The notes under the pieces are model-generated. The model saw nothing but the letters and a program-made list of their open reading frames with translations, searched no databases and was not told where the DNA came from. Below are positions 24,935 to 33,575 of a stretch of DNA of 64,000 nucleotides, piece by piece (position 1 is the first letter of the stretch; each line of letters begins with the position of its first letter). Made by a program: the position numbers and the translations under genes. Location of the stretch: contig NZ_CP009458.1 in NCBI RefSeq assembly GCF_000758305.1, positions 4,278,001 to 4,342,000 of the forward strand, in the 5' to 3' direction. The stretch is from Cedecea neteri. GTDB lineage: Bacteria > Pseudomonadota > Gammaproteobacteria > Enterobacterales > Enterobacteriaceae.

Positions 24935-26461
24935 ATGACAAACTCTACACATCAGCCGGCCTCGGGCGGCATAAAAGTTGAAGCAAATGGCGTCAATGCC
25001 GTCCCGGAAGCGGAACGCTACGGCAAACCGGCCGGGCTGTTCCCGATCTGGTTTTCCTGGAACGTCTCTATTCTGGGGATGACCTATGGCATTTACGTTT
25101 ACTCACTCGGCCTGAGCGTCTGGCAGTCGATCACCGCCGGAATCATCGGCTACCTGCTTTCCTGCTGCCTGGTCGGCGTGCTGGCGGTGGGCGGGCCAAG
25201 AACCGGCCTGCCTACGCTGACCCAGACCCGTTTCTGCTTCGGCTACCACGGCAATAAATTCCCGACGCTGTTCGCCTATATCTCCAACATGGGCTGGAAA
25301 ATCACCATTATTACCCTCGCCTCGTCCACCGGCGCGGCGCTGTTTGCCAAACTCTGGCCTGCGGCGTTTGCGCTGGCAGACGGCAAACCTACGCTGGTGT
25401 GTATTCTCGGCTGGTTCATCGTCAGCCTGGTGCTGACCATGTCGGTCGCCATTTATGGCCACCAGTTAATCATGAAGGTGGAGAAATACATCGCCTGGCT
25501 GACCGGATTTATGAGCATCATCTTTATCTTCCTGATGCTGCCGCATATTCACTGGGAAAAGCTGGGCCAGAGCGCGGCGCACGGCGACCTGCTGACGTAC
25601 ATTGGCGGCGTGGTGATGGCGATGACAATGGTGGGCCTGGGCTTCCTGAACTACGGCGGCGACTTTGCACGCTATCTGCCGAAGAAAACCCAGGCTTCGA
25701 AGGTTATTTTCTGGACGACCACGGGGATTTCCCTGCCGGTGAGCATCCTGCTGGTGCTGGGCGCATTCCTCGCCGACAGCAACCCGGATCTGAGCGCGGC
25801 GGCGGCGCAGTCGCCTATCGCCTCGCTGACTAACCTGCTGCCGTTCTGGTTCTACGTGCCGTTCTCCATCGTGATTATCGTTTCGCTGCTGGCGGCGGCC
25901 ATTACCGGCGTATACAGCTCCGGCCTTGCCCTGCTGGCGCTTGGCATTCCGGCCAGCCGCGCCACGACGACCACCCTGAACGCGGCTATCATCGGCTTCG
26001 GCGCGTTCTACCTGATGTTTATTTCCGATTCGTTCCTGGCGACGTTCCAGTCGTTCCTGGCTTCTATCTCCGTGGTGATTGGCTCCGCCGGAGCAATTCA
26101 GCTGATTGACTTCCTGCGCCAGAAACGCCTGGGCTGGGATGTGGCGATGGCGAATAAAGCGGGTTTTGGTGGCCGCGATGGACGCTGGACGGCGCTGCTT
26201 TCGCTGGGGATCGCGACGTTTGTGGGGCTCGGCACAATTACTTCCGGTGACCCGTACATCGCGCACGTGGTTGGCTTCCTGCTGACGGAAGAAACCCGCC
26301 ACAGCGTCTTTGCGACGGCGAACCTGGGCGTTATCGTCTCGATGCTGACCGGGGGCGTATTGTATTCGCTGCTGACCTTCGGCCTGAAAATTGAGCTGCC
26401 GGGGATATCATCTGCACAAGCGGCATCAACCGTGCAGGGTAAAACCCAAAAAGCGCTGTAA
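24935..26461 (+). CDS. NCS1-family nucleobase/nucleoside permease
   Basis: 508-residue inner-membrane transporter with about 12 membrane segments, of the cytosine/purine/uracil/allantoin (NCS1) family. Diagnostic stretches are PIWFSWNVSILGMTYG, GGPRTGLPTLTQTRFCFGYHG and LGFLNYGGDFARYLP. It lies 22 bases behind the PNP gene with a GGGTTCTCCG leader, so it probably imports the compound that the PNP cleaves. Substrate identity is not shown; a purine or a modified purine nucleobase/nucleoside is the reasonable guess. Confidence 0.88.
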   Translation: MTNSTHQPASGGIKVEANGVNAVPEAERYGKPAGLFPIWFSWNVSILGMTYGIYVYSLGLSVWQSITAGIIGYLLSCCLVGVLAVGGPRTGLPTLTQTRFCFGYHGNKFPTLFAYISNMGWKITIITLASSTGAALFAKLWPAAFALADGKPTLVCILGWFIVSLVLTMSVAIYGHQLIMKVEKYIAWLTGFMSIIFIFLMLPHIHWEKLGQSAAHGDLLTYIGGVVMAMTMVGLGFLNYGGDFARYLPKKTQASKVIFWTTTGISLPVSILLVLGAFLADSNPDLSAAAAQSPIASLTNLLPFWFYVPFSIVIIVSLLAAAITGVYSSGLALLALGIPASRATTTTLNAAIIGFGAFYLMFISDSFLATFQSFLASISVVIGSAGAIQLIDFLRQKRLGWDVAMANKAGFGGRDGRWTALLSLGIATFVGLGTITSGDPYIAHVVGFLLTEETRHSVFATANLGVIVSMLTGGVLYSLLTFGLKIELPGISSAQAASTVQGKTQKAL

Positions 26462-26468
26462 GCCTAAA

Positions 26469-26500
26469 ACAGACCCGCTAAGCGGGTCTGTTATTTTCCC
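26469..26500. terminator. Terminator between the NCS1 permease and LysR gene
   Basis: Stem AACAGACCCGCT / AGCGGGTCTGTT overlapping the last codons of the convergent LysR gene, with ATTTT on the plus side and a TTTTAGG run on the minus side. Confidence 0.75.
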
Positions 26501-27377
26501 ACTCCTGCAAAAAGTCTATCAGTGCACGCACCTTCGCCGGAACATGCTTCGTGTTCGGGTAAACCGCATAAATCCCCTGCGACGGGAAACGGTATTCCGG
26601 CAGCAGATGCTGCAGCTCACCGCGCGCTATCGCACTGCGTACCAGCCATTCGGGCAATAAACCTACGCCGCAGCCCTGGACCACAAAAGCCATAAGCGCT
26701 GCCGCCGTGTCGGTCATAAAGCGGGCTGGCCCGATTATCGTTAACTCCCGCGTTTCCTGGTCTGGCCCAACAATCTGCCATTCTCTGGGGGTTGGCAGCC
26801 GACGATGAATGACCCATTCCGCTTCGGCCAGCGCCTCCAGGCTGCCGATCGGGTTACGCTCAAGCCACTGCGGCGCGGCAACCGCCACAATCTCGAACCG
26901 CTCTATCAACGCCGCGCGGTAGGATGAATCCACCAGCTTGCCCAGGCGAATAGCCACGTCAAACTGCCCGGAAATAAGATTTACCGGGGCAGATGAAGAT
27001 TCGTGCCGGATAGTCAGCCCCGGATGCAGGCGACCAAATGCGCTGAGCGCCGGGATAATCTTCGCCTGGCCGTATTCCGGCGTGGTTGAAATACTCAGCT
27101 CGCCAGTAAATCCGCCGTGATGCCCCTGCACGTCCTCCACCAACGCTTCGCTCTCCCTTAATAGCTGCAGAGCGCGCTGGTAAAACACTTCCCCCGCCTG
27201 GGTTAACGCCACGCGCCGGGTGGAGCGCACCAGCAGCGAAACGCCAAGCTCCGCCTCAAGCTGACGAACGTTAAAACTGATCGCCGCTTTCGTTTGCTGC
27301 ATAGACTGCGCGGCTGCGGTAAAACCCCCGGCCTCTACCACCGCAACAAACTGTGCCACCCGCTGCAAGTTAAGCAT
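26478..27377 (-). CDS. LysR-family transcription regulator
   Basis: About 299 residues from the ATG at 27377: N-terminal winged helix-turn-helix (about 1-60, FVAVVEAGGFTAAAQSMQQTKAAIS) and a C-terminal periplasmic-binding-like effector domain (about 90-295). It belongs to the LysR subgroup of AaeR/DsdC-like small regulators that sit divergently from one target. Here the divergent neighbour is an MFS exporter gene 110 bases away, most likely its target. A longer frame adds seven residues upstream. Confidence 0.9.
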   Translation of the reverse strand: MLNLQRVAQFVAVVEAGGFTAAAQSMQQTKAAISFNVRQLEAELGVSLLVRSTRRVALTQAGEVFYQRALQLLRESEALVEDVQGHHGGFTGELSISTTPEYGQAKIIPALSAFGRLHPGLTIRHESSSAPVNLISGQFDVAIRLGKLVDSSYRAALIERFEIVAVAAPQWLERNPIGSLEALAEAEWVIHRRLPTPREWQIVGPDQETRELTIIGPARFMTDTAAALMAFVVQGCGVGLLPEWLVRSAIARGELQHLLPEYRFPSQGIYAVYPNTKHVPAKVRALIDFLQEWENNRPA

Positions 27378-27487
27378 GCTAATTCGCCTGATTATCAAAT
27401 TATTTTTGACAGTGTATCAGCCGGAACGGGATTTATCCGCCTCACAGAACCTGCTGAAATCGCCTTTTCTTTTTCACGAGAGCCGCC

Positions 27488-28864
27488 ATGCCTTATCGCT
27501 ACAGGGTTGCCGCCGTTTATCTGCTCGGTTTTTTTCTCGACTTAATCAATATGTTTATCTCCAACGTCGCCTGGCCTGAAATGGGGAGAGAGTTTCACGC
27601 GCCGGTGACCGAACTGGCGTGGATAAGCCACGGCTATCTTTGCGGCCTGACGCTGGTTATTCCGTGCAGCGCATGGCTGACCCAGCGGCTTGGGGCAAAG
27701 CGCCTGTTTATGCTTTCGCTCGCGCTTTTTACGCTGGGTACGCTGGCCTCCGGCCTTGCTTCTGGCCTGAATGCATTAGTCGCCGCACGTATTCTTCAGG
27801 GCGTGGGCGGCGGGCTGCTTATCCCCGTCGGCCAGGCGCTGACCTGGCAGCTTTTCGCGGTGCATGAGCGGGCCAGGCTTTCCTCGGCAATCATGCTGGT
27901 GGCGCTGCTGGCTCCGGCGCTTTCGCCAACGGCGGGTGGATTGCTGGTGGAAACTTTTGGCTGGCGCTGGATATTTCTCTCCAGCCTGCCGCTGGCGCTG
28001 CTGACGTTGGTTCTCGCGGGGCTTTGGCTAAAACCCGCAGAGCAACAAACTGCTCGCAGGCCGCTGGACGTTAAAGGGTTGATGCTGGGATCGGCGGGGT
28101 TGTTCGCTATTTTGCTGGGCGTCACGCAGGCCGGAAACCCGGCGGCACACGGAGCGGCATTAGCGTGGCTCGTCGCTGGCATGCTTATTCTTTGGCTTTT
28201 TATTCGCCGTAATGGCAAACATCCGACCCCGCTGTTCAGCCTGCCGCTGCTGGCAGATCCTCTGCTGCGTTACGCCATGCTGGTTTACCAGTGCATTCCG
28301 GGCATTTTTATGGGCACCAGCCTGGTCAGCATTGTCTATCTGCAAACGCAGCTGGGCCTGTCCGCCACGCAAACGGGGATGTTGATGCTGCCGTGGGCGA
28401 TGGCCTCTTTTGTCGCGATTTCATTTACCGGCAAGATGTTTAATCGCCTCGGCCCTCGCCCGCTGATTGCGGCCGGGGGCGTATTTCAGGCCGCAGGAAT
28501 TTTGCTGCTCACACAAATCAACGCCGGCGAGCAAGCCTCATGGCTGGTCGTCGCTTACGCGTTGATGGGTCTGGGAGGAAGTCTGTCCAGCAGCACGGCG
28601 CAGAGCACCGCTTTTATCTCCATCCCTTCAGAGGCGATGCCGGAAGCCAGCGCGCTGTGGAACATAAATCGCCAACTGAGTTTTTGCTTTGGCGTGGCGC
28701 TGCTCAGCCTGCTGCTGACCGTACTGCAGGCAATGATGCCCGTTCCTCAAGCTTATCTTTTTACTTTTAGTTTTGCCGCCGCCGGGACACTGACCCCGCT
28801 GGTTTACGCTTTACGGCTGAATAATCAGCACATTAAAAATCAATTGACCCAAAAGGAACGCTGA
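27488..28864 (+). CDS. MFS drug/metabolite exporter (DHA2/EmrB-type)
   Basis: 458-residue inner-membrane transporter with 12-14 membrane segments. Motif A-like LTQRLGAKRLFML and the motif C region APALSPTAGGLLVETFGWRWIF mark a proton-antiport drug exporter. It is divergent from the LysR regulator and is followed after 3 bases by a small NTF2-like gene, so the two are one operon. The exported substrate is unknown. Confidence 0.88.
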   Translation: MPYRYRVAAVYLLGFFLDLINMFISNVAWPEMGREFHAPVTELAWISHGYLCGLTLVIPCSAWLTQRLGAKRLFMLSLALFTLGTLASGLASGLNALVAARILQGVGGGLLIPVGQALTWQLFAVHERARLSSAIMLVALLAPALSPTAGGLLVETFGWRWIFLSSLPLALLTLVLAGLWLKPAEQQTARRPLDVKGLMLGSAGLFAILLGVTQAGNPAAHGAALAWLVAGMLILWLFIRRNGKHPTPLFSLPLLADPLLRYAMLVYQCIPGIFMGTSLVSIVYLQTQLGLSATQTGMLMLPWAMASFVAISFTGKMFNRLGPRPLIAAGGVFQAAGILLLTQINAGEQASWLVVAYALMGLGGSLSSSTAQSTAFISIPSEAMPEASALWNINRQLSFCFGVALLSLLLTVLQAMMPVPQAYLFTFSFAAAGTLTPLVYALRLNNQHIKNQLTQKER

Positions 28865-28867
28865 GCA

Positions 28868-29242
28868 ATGAACATCTGGTTTAAAGAAGTGATTGAGGCC
28901 CACGTTGCCATTGAGCAATGGCTTGGCACGGACAAGGGGGAACTGGAAGCGCTGCTGGCGCGCTTTGCAAACGACTATTCTATGATCGCGCTGAGTGGAG
29001 CAAAGCTGGATTACCCGGCGCTTTGCAGCTTTTTCAGCACCAGCGGCGGGAGCCGTGAAGGGCTGGCTATTGAGGTCGATAGCCTCCAGTTACTGGACGA
29101 ATGGTCGCAGGGTGCCGCCGTGCTTTACCGCGAAACGCAAACGCTGAACGGCTCCACCACCGTGCGCTGGTCGACCGTTATTTTCCGCCGCGAGGGCGAG
29201 AAAGCGTTATGGCGGCATTTGCAGGAAACCGGGCAGATTTAA
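28868..29242 (+). CDS. Small NTF2/SnoaL-like protein
   Basis: 124 residues with the length and strand pattern of DUF4440/SnoaL-like (NTF2-fold) proteins, such as VLYRETQTLNGSTTVRWSTVIFRREGEKALWRHLQET near the end (quoted in part: WSTVIFRRE). The ATG is 3 bases behind the MFS stop with AAGGAACG just upstream, so it is translated from the same message. Such proteins bind or turn over small ligands; role here unknown. Confidence 0.7.
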   Translation: MNIWFKEVIEAHVAIEQWLGTDKGELEALLARFANDYSMIALSGAKLDYPALCSFFSTSGGSREGLAIEVDSLQLLDEWSQGAAVLYRETQTLNGSTTVRWSTVIFRREGEKALWRHLQETGQI

Positions 29243-29290
29243 TATTTCTACTTTGAAGGGGATGCCGGGCTGGCTTCCCCTTGTGCAAAA

Positions 29291-29749
29291 CTACAGCGTG
29301 AAATTAGCGTGGGTCACGCCCAACGCTTCCAGGCGGTGCTGAAGCTCGGCGGGGAGTGCATCAAACCATCTTTTTTCTTCACCAGGAAGCGGCAGAACAT
29401 GTCCGTATTCCAGCATGTTGTCTGGTTCAATGTTGTTGAGGTAAATCCAGATATCTTCTGCCGCTACGTCCGTGATAGAGGCAATGTCTGTTTTAAGCGC
29501 CAACATAAGTTGCTGCAGCTGGGATTTTGTTCTTCCGGCACGGATATCTGCACGAACCCAAATATGCTCGCCCGCAGGCTCTCCGCCAAGATAACGAATT
29601 TTATCGTCGTCCTCTTCTATCACGACCTGCACAAACCAGGAAGGAGCGCCCGTGGCTTCGGTATGCCGCGCAGTGATGGCGTGGGCCAGCCGGTGTTTAT
29701 CTACGTCTGAAACTCGATTTTTAGGAAGGTGACAATAATAGGTAGGCAT
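29291..29749 (-). CDS. Tautomerase-superfamily protein of the cis-CaaD/Cg10062 type
   Basis: 152 residues starting MPTYY, so Pro1 is exposed after Met removal. Counting from Pro1, it keeps His28, Arg69, Arg72, Tyr102 and Glu113. These line up with the six catalytic residues of cis-3-chloroacrylic acid dehalogenase (Pro1, His28, Arg70, Arg73, Tyr103, Glu114) after a one-residue shift. It may hydrate or tautomerise a small unsaturated acid. The start at 29749 is required by the Pro1 mechanism; longer frames overlap the MarR gene. It lies 16 bases behind the MarR stop in the same operon. Confidence 0.85.
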   Translation of the reverse strand: MPTYYCHLPKNRVSDVDKHRLAHAITARHTEATGAPSWFVQVVIEEDDDKIRYLGGEPAGEHIWVRADIRAGRTKSQLQQLMLALKTDIASITDVAAEDIWIYLNNIEPDNMLEYGHVLPLPGEEKRWFDALPAELQHRLEALGVTHANFTL

Positions 29750-29765
29750 TAGCGTACTCCAGGTT

Positions 29766-30257
29766 TTAAGGGCGAATTTTTGTACCGAACTCATCTGAAG
29801 CAACCAACTCCAGCAGGGAGAGCAGCGCCTGATGCTGCTCAGGCGTGAGCGCGTTTTCAAACCGCTTTTGCAGCTCCGTCCAAATCAAATGCGACTCTTC
29901 CAGCTTTGCCCTGCCCTTCTCGGTCAGCGTCACTCGCTTCAGGCGCTTGTCTTCTTCAGCAGGCGTTAGCGCGAGATAGCCGTCGCGGATCAGCGGTTTT
30001 ATGTTGTGCGAGAGCGCGGTTTTATCCAGCACCAGCACTTCGGCGAGCAGTGTCATGGTTGGGGATTGCAGTTGGTCAACATGACGCAGAATCGTGCGTT
30101 GGGTGGTTTTCAGCCCGCAGGCCTGGAGGGCCTCATCGTAGATTTGGGAGATCCTTCGCGTGGCCTTGCGTAATGCCGTTGCATTGCAAGGAGGCGTGGT
30201 GTCGTCGTAAAAGCTGATGATTTTGTCGTTGAGCGTCATGGGATCGGCCATCTTCAA
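29766..30257 (-). CDS. MarR-family transcription regulator
   Basis: 163 residues with a central winged helix-turn-helix (about 60-115: MTLLAEVLVLDKTALSHNI and the wing EEDKRLKRVTLTEKGR). Cys24 and Cys47 could allow redox sensing as in OhrR, but this is only a possibility. It is the first gene of an operon with the cis-CaaD-like tautomerase and probably represses it. Alternative starts at 30251 and 30239 are possible. Confidence 0.88.
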   Translation of the reverse strand: MKMADPMTLNDKIISFYDDTTPPCNATALRKATRRISQIYDEALQACGLKTTQRTILRHVDQLQSPTMTLLAEVLVLDKTALSHNIKPLIRDGYLALTPAEEDKRLKRVTLTEKGRAKLEESHLIWTELQKRFENALTPEQHQALLSLLELVASDEFGTKIRP

Positions 30258-30405
30258 GGGATGGCGATAAGGGTGCGCCCATTAAGTTGCATATGCAACT
30301 ATTATATTCTGCACCGGCCCTTAACGAAGAGAAATGGCAGCAGATATTGGCCGTCAGAAAGAAGGCGTCGCTGGTCAAAAGTGAGGACGGTGAACCCCCA
30401 CATCA

Positions 30406-30708
30406 TTAGAGGGCAATATTGAAGTGCGTACCGTCCGGCAGCTCGATATCCAGCTTTACCTTCCCGCCCGCCGCCTCAACGTAACGCTTGAGGGAAGAGA
30501 GCTTGATATCACGCCCTTTTTTTTCCATTTCGGCGACGGTGGGCTGCTTCACGCCCAGCTTCTGCGCCATCTCGTTCTGCGTTTTTCTGACTTTGTCGCG
30601 AAGTTCAGCCAGATGGATATTCAGCAGCATTTCGTCGGCCATAGCCTGCGCGGCGGCCACCACTTCAGGTTTTTCTTCGGCCATCCATTGTTCTAACGTT
30701 CGACCCAT
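30406..30708 (-). CDS. HigA-type antitoxin (XRE family)
   Basis: 100 residues. The N-terminal half is a toxin-contacting region (EQWMAEEKPEVVAAAQAMAD), and the C-terminal half is a Cro/XRE helix-turn-helix (about 43-85, TQNEMAQKLGVKQPTVAEME). Its start lies inside the 3' end of the toxin gene (16-base overlap), the toxin-first order of HigBA and related RelE/XRE modules. It neutralises the toxin and is expected to bind the operator boxes upstream of the toxin gene. Confidence 0.88.
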   Translation of the reverse strand: MGRTLEQWMAEEKPEVVAAAQAMADEMLLNIHLAELRDKVRKTQNEMAQKLGVKQPTVAEMEKKGRDIKLSSLKRYVEAAGGKVKLDIELPDGTHFNIAL

Positions 30709-31067
30709 TCTATTTGCTCCTTTTCCGTTAACTGCTGTAAGTGCGCCCGAAACTCGTTATCTGCTAATGGCACCATGACGTCATAAAAGCGTTTCTCGTT
30801 CCCCACTTTATTTCCCGCACAGAGCAGGATGGCACAACGCTTTATATCAAAAGCGAAAAAGACCCTGAGTGGCTCGCCCCGGCACTGGATCCGCAACTCT
30901 TTCATATTGGCGTATTGCGATCCCTTCACCGTGTCGGCATGAGGCCTGCCAAGTATAGGCCCTCTCTCTTTAAGCAGTACAACCCCTGCCATAACGCAGG
31001 CTTTGGTCATGTCATCTGACGCCGTAACCCAGGCATCAAACGTATCCGTCATTTTTATCGACCACAT
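30693..31067 (-). CDS. HigB/RelE-superfamily toxin
   Basis: 124 residues of the phage-derived Gp49/HigB-like branch of RelE-type mRNA interferases, with the typical LLKERGPILGRPHADTVKGS, NMKELRIQ and FFAFDIKRCAILLCAGNK segments. Such toxins cut mRNA on the ribosome. AAGGAT lies just before the ATG. It is transcribed first in the pair, with three evenly spaced operator-like boxes 14 bases upstream. Confidence 0.88.
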   Translation of the reverse strand: MWSIKMTDTFDAWVTASDDMTKACVMAGVVLLKERGPILGRPHADTVKGSQYANMKELRIQCRGEPLRVFFAFDIKRCAILLCAGNKVGNEKRFYDVMVPLADNEFRAHLQQLTEKEQIEWVER

Positions 31068-31080
31068 GCGACATCCTTTT

Positions 31081-31120
31081 CAATATAGGTTAAATACTAT
31101 ATAGGCACAAGACTATATTG
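31081..31120. promoter_or_regulatory. Triple-box operator of the HigBA-type module
   Basis: CAATATAG (31081-31088), CTATATAG (31097-31104) and CTATATTG (31113-31120) repeat with an exact 16-base period. The outer two form an inverted pair and the middle one is itself a palindrome. The block covers the expected promoter of the toxin gene. Confidence 0.7.
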
Positions 31121-31244
31121 TGGATTGTCTGTGTAAAAATGAATCAGATCATGCCGCTGATTCAGAATGTTCGAGCTGGCTTCTGGTATTTTTTGACGTA
31201 TGCGGGGAGTTGCAAAGTGAATGGAAAATGACTCGCAGATGAAA

Positions 31245-31275
31245 AAAATGGGCGAGATGGCCTCGCCCATTTTGA
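31245..31275 (-). terminator. Terminator of the second EF-G gene
   Basis: 12-bp stem AAAATGGGCGAG / CTCGCCCATTTT with a 5-base loop, 10 bases past the stop; the minus-strand transcript ends in a run of seven or more U. Confidence 0.88.
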
Positions 31276-31282
31276 GTACAGC

Positions 31283-33385
31283 TTAAGCTTTTACGCGACT
31301 GGCAATAATGTCGTCGGCCACGTTGCGCGGCGCTTCAGCATAATGATGGAACTCCATGCTGTAGGTCGCCCTGCCCTGAGACATAGACCGCAGCGTAGTG
31401 GAATAACCAAACATTTCTGCCAGCGGGACATCCGCCCGAATAATCTGGCTGCCAAAACGTTCTTCCATGCCCTGCACCATGCCACGGCGGGAAGAGAGAT
31501 CGCCCATAATGTTACCGGCGTAGTCTTCTGGCGTTTCCACTTCGACGTGCATGATAGGCTCCAGAATAACCGGATCCGCTTTGCGCACGGCGTCCTTGAA
31601 GCCGAAGATCGCCGCCATCCTGAACGCCATCTCCGAAGAGTCAACGTCATGGTAAGAGCCGAAGGTCAGCGTGGCTTTGACGTCCACCACCGGGTAACCG
31701 GCCAGTACACCGGTATTCATTGCCTCACGTAGCCCCTTTTCCACAGAAGGAATGAACTCGCGTGGCACTACGCCCCCTTTGGTGGCATCTTCAAACACAA
31801 AGCCTTTACCTGGCTCAAGCGGTTCGAGCGTCAACACCACATGACCATACTGACCTTTACCGCCTGACTGCCGCACAAATTTCCCTTCCACGTCTTTCGC
31901 CGTTTTGCGGATCGTTTCGCGGTAGGTGACCTGTGGCCGGCCAATGTTCGCTTCCACGCCAAACTCACGCTTCATGCGGTCGACGATAATTTCCAGATGA
32001 AGCTCGCCCATACCGGAAATAATTGTCTGCCCGGATTCCTCGTCCGTGTGCAGGTGGAAAGAGGGGTCTTCCGCCGCTAAACGCTGCAGCGCAATACCCA
32101 TTCTCTCCTGGTCGGCCTTGGTCTTCGGCTCGATAGCGAGGGAAATCACCGGATCGGGGAATTCCATCCGCTCAAGCGTGATCACCGCATTCGGGTCGGT
32201 TAACGTGTCGCCGGTGGTCACATCTTTCAGCCCTACGCAGGCGGCTATATCGCCGGCACGAAGCTCGTCAACCTCATGGCGGTCGTTCGCATGCATCTGC
32301 ACAATGCGCCCGATACGCTCCTTCTTGCCTTTCACCGGGTTGTAAACCGAATCGCCTTTTTTCAGCACGCCGGAGTAAACCCGGATAAAGGTCAACTGTC
32401 CGACATACGGGTCGGTCATCAGCTTGAAGGCCAACGCAGAGAAGGGTTCATCGTCACTGGGATGGCGTTCCGCGTGTTGCCCTTTTTCATCCACGCCGTC
32501 AATGGCAGGAATGTCGAGCGGAGACGGCATCAGCTCTACCACCGCATCGAGCATGCGCTGCACGCCTTTGTTTTTAAAGGCGCTGCCGCACAGCATTGGC
32601 TGAATTTCCCCGGAAATAGTGCGCTTACGCAGACCAGCAATGATATCCGCTTCGCTCAGATCGCCGGTTTCCAGGTATTTATCCATTAACTCATCATTGG
32701 CTTCTGCCGCAGCAGACACCATTTTTTCGCGCCACAATTGTGCCGTTGGCAGCAAATCTTCCGGCACCGCCGCATAGCTGAACGTCATGCCCTGAGTAGC
32801 ATCGTCCCAAATGATGGCGCGCATTTTGATCAGATCCACCACACCGGTGAAGCTGTCTTCTGCGCCAACCGGGATTACGATAGGCACTGGATTAGCTTTC
32901 AGGCGATCAATCATCATCTGCACCACGCGGAAGAAATCAGCCCCCGGGCGGTCCATTTTGTTGACGAAGGCCAGCCGCGGCACATGGTATTTGTTCGCCT
33001 GCCGCCACACGGTTTCTGACTGCGGCTGTACGCCGCCCACGGAGTCGTAAACCATTACGGCGCCGTCCAGCACGCGCATGGATCGCTCCACCTCAATGGT
33101 GAAGTCCACGTGTCCCGGCGTGTCTATGATGTTGATACGGTGCGGCTCGAAACCGCGATCCATACCCGGCCAGAAGCAGCTCACCGCGGCGGACGTAATG
33201 GTAATACCGCGCTCTTGCTCCTGAGCCATCCAGTCTGTCGTTGCTGCGCCATCGTGAACTTCACCCAGTTTGTGGCTCATGCCGGTGTAAAACAAAATAC
33301 GTTCGGTCGTGGTTGTTTTACCGGCATCAATATGGGCAGAAATACCAATGTTGCGATAGCGTTCGAGAGGGATGGGTCGGGGCAT
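31283..33385 (-). CDS. Elongation factor G paralogue
   Basis: 700-residue translational GTPase with all five EF-G domains; E. coli FusA has 704. Intact GTP motifs are AHIDAGKTT (17-25), DTPGH (88-92) and NKMD (142-145). Switch I (QEQERGITIT), the domain IV loops GKGQYGHV and FGSYHDVDSS, and MGELHLEI of domain III are also preserved. Many substitutions elsewhere show it is a diverged second copy, not the housekeeping fusA, which lies with rpsL/rpsG/tuf. It stands alone, divergent from an ArsR-type regulator, with its own terminator. A conditional EF-G, a resistance variant or a ribosome-recycling specialist are the options; the sequence alone does not choose. Confidence 0.92.
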   Translation of the reverse strand: MPRPIPLERYRNIGISAHIDAGKTTTTERILFYTGMSHKLGEVHDGAATTDWMAQEQERGITITSAAVSCFWPGMDRGFEPHRINIIDTPGHVDFTIEVERSMRVLDGAVMVYDSVGGVQPQSETVWRQANKYHVPRLAFVNKMDRPGADFFRVVQMMIDRLKANPVPIVIPVGAEDSFTGVVDLIKMRAIIWDDATQGMTFSYAAVPEDLLPTAQLWREKMVSAAAEANDELMDKYLETGDLSEADIIAGLRKRTISGEIQPMLCGSAFKNKGVQRMLDAVVELMPSPLDIPAIDGVDEKGQHAERHPSDDEPFSALAFKLMTDPYVGQLTFIRVYSGVLKKGDSVYNPVKGKKERIGRIVQMHANDRHEVDELRAGDIAACVGLKDVTTGDTLTDPNAVITLERMEFPDPVISLAIEPKTKADQERMGIALQRLAAEDPSFHLHTDEESGQTIISGMGELHLEIIVDRMKREFGVEANIGRPQVTYRETIRKTAKDVEGKFVRQSGGKGQYGHVVLTLEPLEPGKGFVFEDATKGGVVPREFIPSVEKGLREAMNTGVLAGYPVVDVKATLTFGSYHDVDSSEMAFRMAAIFGFKDAVRKADPVILEPIMHVEVETPEDYAGNIMGDLSSRRGMVQGMEERFGSQIIRADVPLAEMFGYSTTLRSMSQGRATYSMEFHHYAEAPRNVADDIIASRVKA

Positions 33386-33476
33386 GATGTGTCCTTAGTC
33401 TTGTTGACTGTTAAGCGACGGCCACTATGGCCGCCAGATTTGTTCGTCATCAGGATAGTACAACTGTACGAGTATA

Positions 33477-33517
33477 TTCGAACAATTTGAGCTATCGTTA
33501 ATATCGATACATTCGAA
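33477..33517. promoter_or_regulatory. Candidate operator between the EF-G paralogue and the ArsR-type gene
   Basis: Two TTCGAA boxes (33477-33482 and 33512-33517) flank a TATCG / CGATA dyad (33493-33497 and 33505-33509). This symmetric block lies in the only space between the divergent genes and suits a dimeric winged-helix repressor. Confidence 0.5.
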
Positions 33518-33575
33518 GGGCATCAAGTTTGTTATAGTAGCCGGCCGCCGTGCCGTTACCGCCTACAGGAAGAGT

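Noticed and set aside
30133..30378. Small frame antisense/upstream of the MarR gene
   Set aside because: It overlaps the MarR coding start and shows no initiation signal or family.
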